A DNA stretch of 45,884 nucleotides from JAAZPT01 sp034180455. Lineage in GTDB: Bacteria; Bacillota; Clostridia; Christensenellales; Aristaeellaceae. The notes under the pieces are model-generated. The model ran no database searches. It was not told where the DNA came from and was given only the letters and a program-made list of their open reading frames with translations. Numbering within the stretch: position 1 is the first letter of the stretch; each line of letters begins with the position of its first letter. Where the stretch lies: assembly GCA_034180455.1 (NCBI GenBank), contig JAXFOG010000029.1, forward strand, positions 1-45,884. The letters run 5' to 3'. Made by a program: the position numbers and the translations under genes. Below, one piece after another: positions 9,241-16,485 of this stretch.

Positions 9241-9717
9241 TTAACCAAGTACTATGGAATTTAGCACCAAAAAGCTTACCAGCAAGGAAAGAACAGCATA
9301 GGTCTCAACCATAACTGTCATTGTTATTCCACGACCACTTAATTCAGGATGCTCACCAGTAGTTATCATTGCACTTGATGCAACCTTACCTTGGTATATA
9401 GCTGAAAGAAGTCCAACTATTGCTATTGGCAAGCAACCTACAAGGATCTGTAATCCCTGAGTTATGCTTACGTCATACATGGTGCCACCAAGTATATTAA
9501 CTTTAATAAGAACAATTACTGCGATAAGAAATCCGTATATACCTTGTGTAGCAGGTAAAAGCTGTAAAACCATTAGTTTACCTGCAACTTCAGGATTCTC
9601 TGATACTACTGCAGAAGCTGTTTCGCCTGCTGCACCAACACTTTTGCTGGATCCAATGCCAGAACAAATTACTGCTAAAGCTGCACCTACAAGTGCTAAA
9701 ATCTGACCTAATTCCAT
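9241..9717 (-). CDS. ntpK: V-type ATPase subunit K (membrane rotor), predicted Na+ type
   Basis: A 158-residue four-helix proteolipid made of two fused hairpins, as in bacterial V-ATPases. The ion-binding glutamate is Glu138 in MVETYAVL in the last helix. The first hairpin has LPATQGIYG (Leu54, Thr57, Gln58, Tyr61), and Gln109 lies in IYQGK. These correspond by motif to the residues that coordinate sodium in the Enterococcus hirae ring (Leu61, Thr64, Gln65, Tyr68, Gln110 and Glu139, from memory), so the enzyme is predicted to move Na+ rather than H+. In many anaerobes it could run as a sodium pump or as an ATP synthase. Confidence 0.95.
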   Translation of the reverse strand: MELGQILALVGAALAVICSGIGSSKSVGAAGETASAVVSENPEVAGKLMVLQLLPATQGIYGFLIAVIVLIKVNILGGTMYDVSITQGLQILVGCLPIAIVGLLSAIYQGKVASSAMITTGEHPELSGRGITMTVMVETYAVLSLLVSFLVLNSIVLG

Positions 9718-9736
9718 TATGAATTATCCTCCAAAA

Positions 9737-11626
9737 CTAATTATTATTTGATACTTTAATATATCTTGTTTTTTCTGTAAGAGGCACAAAGGGTTTGCCT
9801 CCGTCTTCATAAAACTTACCAAAGAACTCTATATACTGCAATCTGCAACTATGAACATAGGCTCCCAAAGCATTTATTCCAAAATTGAATAGATGCGCAC
9901 CTACAAACAATATGGATCCAATGACAGCACCTACTACTCCATTCTTAATGACCATTCCGATAAGTATGTTTATAACCATACCTATTACACCTGTAGTAAG
10001 GCCCATACCAAAAAGTCTCATATAACTAAGCAGATCACTTACCCAGTTCATAATTCCGTATAGAGCACCAAATCCACTAACAAATCTTGAAAAAATATTC
10101 TTTTTGTCTCTACCTGCAGTAAGCAATATTGTTGCTGCACCTACAATAGCAAGTATAGATCCTACTTTTTTTGTGCTTGGTAGAAGGAACATTCCAAGAC
10201 CTATTATCAATATCGCCCAACTAAGCTGGCTATAAACAGCCTCTTTGATATCGCCTTTTTTGATATTCATGTAAGCAGCAACACCAAGTCCAGCAAAAAG
10301 ATGTACTGCTCCAAGAGCAACGCATAGCATCATTACCGGCATAGGTTTATTTACAGGATCTAGCGCTATTGGGAAAGGAGAAAATCCGAACCACGTGTTA
10401 TAAATTGCTCCCCAAATAACAGTAGCAACACCACCCCAAAGCATTAGCTTCATCATATTTTTTGTACTAACTTTTGGATTAAACTTCTTTATAATAAATG
10501 GTATAGCTATAAGCATCATTAGACCATAGCCAGCATCAGAAAGCATCATTCCAAAAAAGTTTGCAAAAAATGGAGCCATAACTGCAGTAGGATCAAACCC
10601 ATTAGGATCAGGATATGCAAATCCTTCTACAACAGATTCAAATGGCGTTGCAAAACTGTTGTTTTGTAAAAGTACTGGAGGCTCTTCGCCATCCTCGGGA
10701 TCTCTAATTTCAATCTCTATGTTTTTTGTATAGTTGTAAAGATCTGTTTTTAGTTTTTCGACTTTATTCTCAGGAATCCATCCTAAAAGCGAAAATGTAG
10801 ATTGAGTGTTAAATAGCTTATGCCTTTGCTCCTGCCTTTGATATTCAATATTGAGCAAGTCGTAAAGCCTCTCAAGTTTTGGCACATTATCAGCAAGTTT
10901 CTCTAATGAGTTTTTAAAATCACCCGTGCTAGAAGATATTTCTTCTATTTCGTGCTTTAAATCGTCAATGAGTGTTTTGATTTTCTTATTTGTCTTAGGA
11001 ATCTGAACTTCTGAAAAACCATTGTCTTTAAATATCTTCATTGCTTGCTGATAGTTGCTTACATGGCAAAAAATGTATATGTAGCTCTGACCTTTTTGAT
11101 CGCTTATTTTTTCATAATGCACAAGTAAATTTTCAGCAGCTACTTGCTCATCTACTCTTTCCAGAGCAGTATTTGCAATATAACCTAAAATTTGCTTGGT
11201 ATTTGGCGTATCATTTATTTCAATGCCACTAACACTTAGATCTTCAAAAGGTGAAAGCTCGTCTATTTCAGCTTTTTTCTTGAGAATTTCAGTCTGAATT
11301 CTACCCTTTTCTCTTTCTATTTCCTCACACTTAAGAACAACTTTTAAAAGTTGTTCTTTATTCTGAAGAATTTGCTCAGCATCGCTATTACTAATATAGA
11401 CATCAGAAGCAAACAATGGCTTCTTTTCATTGCGAACCTTGCTAAGATAATTTATACACCAATGCAGACGCTCTATCTCTGAGCTCTGAACCGGCTCGTA
11501 ATCATTCTTTTCTTCATTGAGGTCGCTTAATTGTACAGAGCCATGTTTTTGGAGTATTTTGAGTATATTCTGCTGATCTTCTTTCATTCCCAGCAGAAGT
11601 ATACGCTTCATGCTAACAATAGCCAT
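9737..11626 (-). CDS. ntpI: V-type ATPase subunit I (membrane stator)
   Basis: A 629-residue protein with a soluble N-terminal half (about 1-330) containing coiled coils, then seven to eight membrane helices from about residue 345 to 600. MAIVSMKRILLLGMKEDQQNIL is the usual opening. The C-terminal membrane part includes NWVSDLLSYMRLFGMGLTTG, which holds the arginine of the ion half-channels, and GAYVHSCRLQYIEFFGKFY near the end. It forms the static channel next to the K ring and anchors the peripheral stalks. Its start overlaps the end of the upstream coiled-coil subunit gene by 14 bases. Confidence 0.97.
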   Translation of the reverse strand: MAIVSMKRILLLGMKEDQQNILKILQKHGSVQLSDLNEEKNDYEPVQSSEIERLHWCINYLSKVRNEKKPLFASDVYISNSDAEQILQNKEQLLKVVLKCEEIEREKGRIQTEILKKKAEIDELSPFEDLSVSGIEINDTPNTKQILGYIANTALERVDEQVAAENLLVHYEKISDQKGQSYIYIFCHVSNYQQAMKIFKDNGFSEVQIPKTNKKIKTLIDDLKHEIEEISSSTGDFKNSLEKLADNVPKLERLYDLLNIEYQRQEQRHKLFNTQSTFSLLGWIPENKVEKLKTDLYNYTKNIEIEIRDPEDGEEPPVLLQNNSFATPFESVVEGFAYPDPNGFDPTAVMAPFFANFFGMMLSDAGYGLMMLIAIPFIIKKFNPKVSTKNMMKLMLWGGVATVIWGAIYNTWFGFSPFPIALDPVNKPMPVMMLCVALGAVHLFAGLGVAAYMNIKKGDIKEAVYSQLSWAILIIGLGMFLLPSTKKVGSILAIVGAATILLTAGRDKKNIFSRFVSGFGALYGIMNWVSDLLSYMRLFGMGLTTGVIGMVINILIGMVIKNGVVGAVIGSILFVGAHLFNFGINALGAYVHSCRLQYIEFFGKFYEDGGKPFVPLTEKTRYIKVSNNN

Positions 11627-11936
11627 GCTCTAAAACCCTCTTTACGATATATTCAGCCGCTGCATCAATATTATTACGGTACTTCTCTATATTTTCTTTT
11701 TCTTCAGCACGTTTTTTTTCACTTACGTCATTAAGAACAACAGAAAAATCCTTTTTAGTTTGTTCTAACATATTTTGAACATACTGACGATTTTCTTGAG
11801 AAACATTGCGCATTTCTTCTGATAATGCAGCTTCTACACCCTTTACCATCTCTCTAGCTTCGGATTTTGCATCTTGAGTAAGCTTGTTTGCTTTTTCCTC
11901 TTCAGCCTTGATTTCTTCTATTATTTCGGAGATCAT
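11613..11936 (-). CDS. ntpH: V-type ATPase subunit H/G-like coiled coil (peripheral stalk)
   Basis: From the ATG at 11936 the protein has 107 residues; the in-frame GTG at 11945 lies inside the AGAGGTG ribosome site and is not used as start here. Almost the whole protein is one charged helix (for example IEEIKAEEEKANKLTQDAKS), with the size and heptad pattern of the short stalk subunit that pairs with subunit E. It is the first gene of the ATPase cluster proper and overlaps subunit I. Letters for this subunit vary (F in Enterococcus, G or H elsewhere). Confidence 0.85.
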   Translation of the reverse strand: MISEIIEEIKAEEEKANKLTQDAKSEAREMVKGVEAALSEEMRNVSQENRQYVQNMLEQTKKDFSVVLNDVSEKKRAEEKENIEKYRNNIDAAAEYIVKRVLEHGYC

Positions 11937-11979
11937 ACAAATCACCTCTTATTTCTTTATGGTATTGGATATTTAATAG

Positions 11980-12609
11980 TTACTTTGTTCCAAATAGTCT
12001 GTCACCAGCATCTCCAAGTCCTGGGATAATATAACCGTGTTCGTTTAGATGGCTATCTTCTGCAGCAGCATAAATATCTACATCCGGATGATCTTTTTGT
12101 AACTTTGCTATTCCTTCAGGCGCTGCTATCAAGCATACGAATCTAATATTTTTGCAATTTCTAGCCTTAATAAAAGAGATAGCTGCACTTGCACTGCCAC
12201 CTGTTGCCAACATAGGATCTACAACAAGTAAAAGTCTATTTTCGGAATCAGAAGGCAGCTTGCAATAGTATTCAACTGGTTGCAATGTCTCTGGATCTCT
12301 ATAAAGTCCAATATGCCCAATCTTTGCTGCTGGTATAAGCTTTGTAACAGCATCAACCATTCCTAAGCCAGCTCTAAGAATAGGAACGATTCCTACTTTT
12401 TTGCCTGAAAGCTGCTTGCCTACTGCTGGCCCGATAGGGGTCTCTACATCAATATTTTCTAGAGGTAGATCTCTTGTAACCTCGTATATCATAAGCATTG
12501 ATATTTCTTCTAATAGTTCTCTAAATTCTTTTGGACCCGTTTCTTTATTTCGCATTATTGTAAGCTTATGCTGAATAAGTGGATGGTCAAAAACTATTAC
12601 TTTACCCAT
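11980..12609 (-). CDS. upp: Uracil phosphoribosyltransferase
   Basis: A 209-residue enzyme making UMP from uracil and PRPP in the cytosol. The start MGKVIVFDHPLIQHKLTIMRN is characteristic. The PRPP loop is VVDPMLATGGSASAAI (about 130-145), and the uracil-binding end has IIPGLGDAGDRLFGTK with its conserved GDAGDR. It is 34 bases before the ATPase cluster on the same strand with no terminator seen between, so it may head the same transcript. The product pairs logically with pseudouridine breakdown at 39.6-41.5 kb, which releases uracil. Confidence 0.97.
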   Translation of the reverse strand: MGKVIVFDHPLIQHKLTIMRNKETGPKEFRELLEEISMLMIYEVTRDLPLENIDVETPIGPAVGKQLSGKKVGIVPILRAGLGMVDAVTKLIPAAKIGHIGLYRDPETLQPVEYYCKLPSDSENRLLLVVDPMLATGGSASAAISFIKARNCKNIRFVCLIAAPEGIAKLQKDHPDVDIYAAAEDSHLNEHGYIIPGLGDAGDRLFGTK

Positions 12610-12650
12610 TGTGTAAATCCTCCAATTTCAAAATAATAATATCACCGTGT

Positions 12651-12679
12651 ATTATATTACAAAAGGCACATCTTTTCAA
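12651..12679 (-). promoter_or_regulatory. SigA-type promoter for upp and probably the V-ATPase operon
   Basis: On the minus strand TTGAAA (12679-12674), a 17-base spacer and TATAAT (12656-12651) give a near-consensus promoter. The leader to the upp ATG would be only about 35-40 bases, too short for a pyrimidine attenuator or riboswitch. Confidence 0.75.
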
Positions 12680-12784
12680 GAAAAAATGCCCTTAAATAAG
12701 CATTTCAGTATATTCTTATTTGGAGTGAAACACTTCAAAAATTCGACACAGATCCAATTTGTTACTAACTTGTCACATACAGTC

Positions 12785-12812
12785 TTGAATATTTAATACC
12801 ATATGATATAAT
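12785..12812 (+). promoter_or_regulatory. SigA-type promoter for maf-mreBCD-pbp
   Basis: TTGAAT (12785-12790), 16-base spacer and TATAAT (12807-12812), about 33 bases before the maf ATG. It diverges from the upp promoter. Between the two promoters lies a 6-bp inverted repeat (AAATGC/GCATTT, about 12685-12706) that might be an operator or chance. Confidence 0.7.
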
Positions 12813-12844
12813 ATATTAGTTATTCATATACTAAAGGAGAAAGT

Positions 12845-13429
12845 ATGGGTTTATACAAAATTATTCTAGCATCTGCATCTCCGAGAAGAAAAGAGCTTTT
12901 GTCTTATCTTAATATAGAATTTACAATAATTCCTTCAAAGAAAGATGAGAATGCTAGTGGTAGCCCTGAAGAAGTAGTAAAATCACTGGCTCTTCAAAAA
13001 GCATCAGACATTGCATCTAAATATAAAGACTGTTTTGTTATAGGCGCTGATACAATAGTATGTTTAGACAATAAAGTGCTAGGTAAGCCTAAAAACAAAG
13101 ATGATGCCTTTAGAATGCTGTCCATGTTAAGTGGAAAAAAGCATAGGGTTCTTACCGGTGTGTGCGTATATTCTCCGATTTCGAAAGAATTTAGAATAGA
13201 ATATGATTCAACAGATGTGTATTTTGATGATTTAAGTGATGAAGAAATTAACGCTTATATTGCAACTGGAGAGCCTTTTGATAAGGCAGGATCTTATGCA
13301 ATACAAGGTATAGGCGGAGCTATGATTTCAAGAATCGATGGATGCGCCAGTAATGTTATAGGTCTTCCATTGCCTCTGCTTAAAAAGATGCTTATAGAAC
13401 AAAAGGCTGTTGCCGCTTGGCTGAAATAG
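12845..13429 (+). CDS. maf: Maf family nucleotide pyrophosphatase
   Basis: A 194-residue protein beginning with the Maf signature ASASPRRKELL (residues 9-19), then FVIGADTIVCLD with the metal-binding acid and GKPKNKDDAFRML. Maf proteins hydrolyse non-canonical or pyrimidine nucleoside triphosphates (dTTP, UTP and modified forms) to monophosphates, and were first noted for an effect on septum formation. The ATG follows AAAGGAGAAAGT. Its place directly before mreB is a common arrangement in Gram-positive bacteria. Confidence 0.95.
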   Translation: MGLYKIILASASPRRKELLSYLNIEFTIIPSKKDENASGSPEEVVKSLALQKASDIASKYKDCFVIGADTIVCLDNKVLGKPKNKDDAFRMLSMLSGKKHRVLTGVCVYSPISKEFRIEYDSTDVYFDDLSDEEINAYIATGEPFDKAGSYAIQGIGGAMISRIDGCASNVIGLPLPLLKKMLIEQKAVAAWLK

Positions 13430-13436
13430 GAGAAAT

Positions 13437-14450
13437 ATGAGTTTATTAGGAAACGATATAGGAATTGATCTTGGAACATCTCATATTCGCATATATGTAA
13501 AAGGCAAGGGTTTGGTTGTAGAAGAGCCCAGTGTAGCTATTATCAGAAATGATGGACCACGTAGGAAACTAAAGCTGGTGTCTATTGGTAAAAGTGCTTT
13601 GCAAAGAGTTAACTCGCTTGCTGTAAATGAGCAGTTAGTGCGTCCAATAGAGTTTGGGATAGTTCAAGACAACGAGCTAATGGTTCAAATTTTGCATGCT
13701 CTAATTATTTACGCTGCTGGTGGCACAAGGCTTTTTAAACCAAGACTGTTTGTGACTTATCCTTGTGATACAAGCGATAATAATAAAATAATATTACGTA
13801 CACTTTGCAATTCAGTAAGTACAAGGCAAGTATTTTTAATCAGTAAGCCTATTGCATCTGCATACGGTATAGGGTTAAAAGTAAATGACTCAAAAGCAAA
13901 TTTAATAATTGATATTGGAGCAGGAACTGCAGATATAGCAGTAATAGCTCTAGGTGGTATTGCAAATTCATACTCACTTGATTTTGCTGGAAATTTAATA
14001 AATAGAGAAATTATTAAACAGCTTAGACCTAATGCAAAAATTGAATTCGAACAAGCAGAACAATTAAAGCTCGAGTTAGGAACAGCAAGACCTTCAACGA
14101 TTAATAAAAACTACCCTGTACAGACATCTAATGGCTTTATTCAGATATATGAGAGTGAAATAACTCCTGTAATTGATATGTTTAAAGAATCATTGAAAAG
14201 AGCTATTATTGAAGTTTTAAAGTCTATGCCATTGGCAATGATTCCGGATGTAATGGAAAAGGGTATTTTTCTTACTGGAGGCGTATCAAATATGCCAGGA
14301 CTTGCAGACTATCTTTCTACAGAGTTTAATATGAACGTAAATGTTTCGATAGATTCAGATCATTCTGCTATCACTGGACTTGGAAACATTATAAACAGTC
14401 TTGACGACATAGAGAGAATGGGCAGAAGTACTTTCCTTGAGGCAAATTAA
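13437..14450 (+). CDS. mreB: Rod shape-determining actin homologue MreB
   Basis: A 337-residue actin-fold ATPase. Phosphate 1 motif NDIGIDLGTSHIRIYVKG at the N-terminus, phosphate 2 IIDIGAGTADIAVIALGG near residue 160 and the adenosine motif FLTGGVSNMPGLADYL near 280 are all present. It polymerises under the membrane and directs lateral wall synthesis with MreC, MreD and the class B PBP encoded next. The gene starts seven bases after maf and its stop shares a base with the mreC start. It is more divergent than a textbook MreB (DLGTSHIRIY where DLGTANTLVY is usual), so an Mbl-like paralogue is possible. Confidence 0.93.
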   Translation: MSLLGNDIGIDLGTSHIRIYVKGKGLVVEEPSVAIIRNDGPRRKLKLVSIGKSALQRVNSLAVNEQLVRPIEFGIVQDNELMVQILHALIIYAAGGTRLFKPRLFVTYPCDTSDNNKIILRTLCNSVSTRQVFLISKPIASAYGIGLKVNDSKANLIIDIGAGTADIAVIALGGIANSYSLDFAGNLINREIIKQLRPNAKIEFEQAEQLKLELGTARPSTINKNYPVQTSNGFIQIYESEITPVIDMFKESLKRAIIEVLKSMPLAMIPDVMEKGIFLTGGVSNMPGLADYLSTEFNMNVNVSIDSDHSAITGLGNIINSLDDIERMGRSTFLEAN

Positions 14451-15691
14451 TGGCTATAAAAAAAAATAGTGAAAATAAAAAAGCAAAAAGACCAGGTAGA
14501 TTTAGAGTTTGGGCAGGAAGGTTTAAATCCTATACACGTTTTCTAACAATATTTGCTTTATATACAGTGCTAACTATAGTAGTTGGCATAATGCTCTATG
14601 CGAGAATCAGCAATGATGAAAGTTTTAGAATTGTTGAAAAAGGAATAGCCACTGCTGTAACTCCTGTTCAGAATACTTTTTCTAAAGTGGTTAACAATGT
14701 TGCTAACGAGCTAAGAAAAATAAAATTAAGAGGCAACATTGAAAAAGAATACAATAGGCTACTAGCTGAAAATGAGCAGCTTGTTTATGATGCCATGCTA
14801 GCAAATGAATTAAAAATACAAATTTCTCAATATTCTTCTTTATTTGATGAAGTTTCTTTAAACGATAGTATGAATCCTATTGCTTGTAAAGTAATAGGAA
14901 GGGATAATAGCAATTATTTCTCTGTATTCACAATAAACAAGGGAAGTTTAAGCGGAATAGAAGACTTCATGGCTGTAACAAGCAATGGTGCCCTTATTGG
15001 CTATACTTATAATGTATCATTAAACAAAGCAAATGTAAGAACAATAATTGATAGTGAGGCTAGTATTGCAGCACTTATTCAATCATCACGTGATCAGGGT
15101 ACTATTCGTGGAACGTTGGGTATAGATAGTAAACCTATGTGCCGTATGTACTATTTGCCAAATGATAATCTACCTCGCCCTGGTGATGAAGTTGTAACTA
15201 GTGGAGTTGGTATGTCTTTTCCTAGAGGAATACCAATAGGAACAGTTAGAGAATCTACTAGAGGTATGGAGGAAAATAAGCAGTTCATTGTAGTTGAACC
15301 AAAACACGACTTCAGACATATAGAAAATGTTATTGTTCTAAGGTATAAACCTGATCCTTTGGGAGTAAGCATTACTGAAAATGGCAAAGATCAGACAATT
15401 TACGATAGCCTACCTGGAACCGTACCTGTTCCTACGCTTTTGATTGGTAAGGACGAATATGTTATTTCACATACACCTGCTCCGGATATCAATATTGATG
15501 TTGAAAACTCTGAAAATCCAACAAATACAACATTGCCAGTTAAGCCAACGCCATCAACACCATCAGATGCTGGTGGAATTGAGTACAATATTCCAAATGT
15601 TAGTAGTACACCATCAGTACAGTTTTCTTTAGGTCCTACTTCTACTCCAGCACCTACGGAACCTCCTTTAGATATAACTGTTGAGGATTAG
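14450..15691 (+). CDS. mreC: Cell shape-determining protein MreC, extended C-terminus
   Basis: A 413-residue protein: basic cytoplasmic N-terminus of about 30 residues, one membrane helix (FLTIFALYTVLTIVVGIML), a coiled coil around 70-115, and the extracellular beta domain with GDEVVTSGVGMSFPRGIPIG. This is the scaffold that links MreB to the wall enzymes. About 70 residues at the C-terminus (from roughly 340) are an extra low-complexity tail rich in Pro, Thr and Ser, ending STPAPTEPPLDITVED; typical family members of about 280-300 residues lack it. The ATG overlaps the mreB stop (TAATG). Confidence 0.93.
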   Translation: MAIKKNSENKKAKRPGRFRVWAGRFKSYTRFLTIFALYTVLTIVVGIMLYARISNDESFRIVEKGIATAVTPVQNTFSKVVNNVANELRKIKLRGNIEKEYNRLLAENEQLVYDAMLANELKIQISQYSSLFDEVSLNDSMNPIACKVIGRDNSNYFSVFTINKGSLSGIEDFMAVTSNGALIGYTYNVSLNKANVRTIIDSEASIAALIQSSRDQGTIRGTLGIDSKPMCRMYYLPNDNLPRPGDEVVTSGVGMSFPRGIPIGTVRESTRGMEENKQFIVVEPKHDFRHIENVIVLRYKPDPLGVSITENGKDQTIYDSLPGTVPVPTLLIGKDEYVISHTPAPDINIDVENSENPTNTTLPVKPTPSTPSDAGGIEYNIPNVSSTPSVQFSLGPTSTPAPTEPPLDITVED

Positions 15692-15693
15692 TA

Positions 15694-16485
15694 ATGCTAA
15701 AAATAATCAAAACTCTTATCCTAACAATTTTTACATATCTTTTACAAGCTACGGTGTTTCCACTATTGCCTATCAATAACATTTCGGGTAACATAATAAT
15801 TGCTATGCAAGCAATTATTATTGTTGCAATGGGACGACAGCACGGATTCGCAAGCTCGTTAATATTTGGAATACTCATGGAAGTCATGGTACCAAGCTTG
15901 CCATATTTGCACCTTCTAATTTATCCATTTCTCGGAGTGCTTGGCTCTATATTCTTTGCAGACAAAACAGACAGAAGGCTTGAAATGGAAAGGGTTACTA
16001 AAAAGAAGTACAGAGGAAATATAAACCCTCTTATAAGAACGTTTTTGTGCACAATATTTTTAACGCTAATCTTTGAGATGATAAATATTTTTTATGAATT
16101 ATTAAGAGGCGTTAGTCTTTATGGCAATCAAATAACAAGAGCATTTGGAGCAGTAATATACAATGTAGTGATAGCATCTATAATAATTATACCTGCAAGA
16201 CGATTTTATGGTCTCAGAAGCTATTTCCCAAGGTTTGGCAGGAATAAGAAAGTTGAAATTGCTGACTTGGATCCAAGTACAGGTGTACAACCAATATTAC
16301 CAATAATGTCTTCAAAAAATAATAACCAATCATATAGTAAAGTTTTAAATACTTCTACTATTGATAAGGATCCAGCTAGTATTGCTAGTATAGACTCTGA
16401 TTCTATTGCGTTTCAACAAGACACCGATAATAAACAGTTTGAAGAGTCTAATAAAGATAAAATAATGGAGGAGTCGGGTGAGTAA
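15694..16485 (+). CDS. mreD: Rod shape-determining membrane protein MreD, extended C-terminus
   Basis: A 263-residue protein whose first 175 residues hold five or so membrane helices, as in MreD (usually 160-190 residues). The last 80 or more residues, after RRFYGLRSYFPRFGRNKK, form a hydrophilic acidic tail rich in Ser, Asp and Asn that is outside the family pattern. MreD binds MreC and helps position the elongation machinery. The gene starts two bases after the mreC stop and is followed without a gap by the PBP gene. Primary sequence of MreD is poorly conserved, so context carries much of the call. Confidence 0.88.
   Translation: MLKIIKTLILTIFTYLLQATVFPLLPINNISGNIIIAMQAIIIVAMGRQHGFASSLIFGILMEVMVPSLPYLHLLIYPFLGVLGSIFFADKTDRRLEMERVTKKKYRGNINPLIRTFLCTIFLTLIFEMINIFYELLRGVSLYGNQITRAFGAVIYNVVIASIIIIPARRFYGLRSYFPRFGRNKKVEIADLDPSTGVQPILPIMSSKNNNQSYSKVLNTSTIDKDPASIASIDSDSIAFQQDTDNKQFEESNKDKIMEESGE

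Noticed and set aside
12609..12660. PyrR- or uracil-type attenuator before upp
   Set aside because: The predicted leader is only about 35-40 bases with no hairpin pair or T-run.
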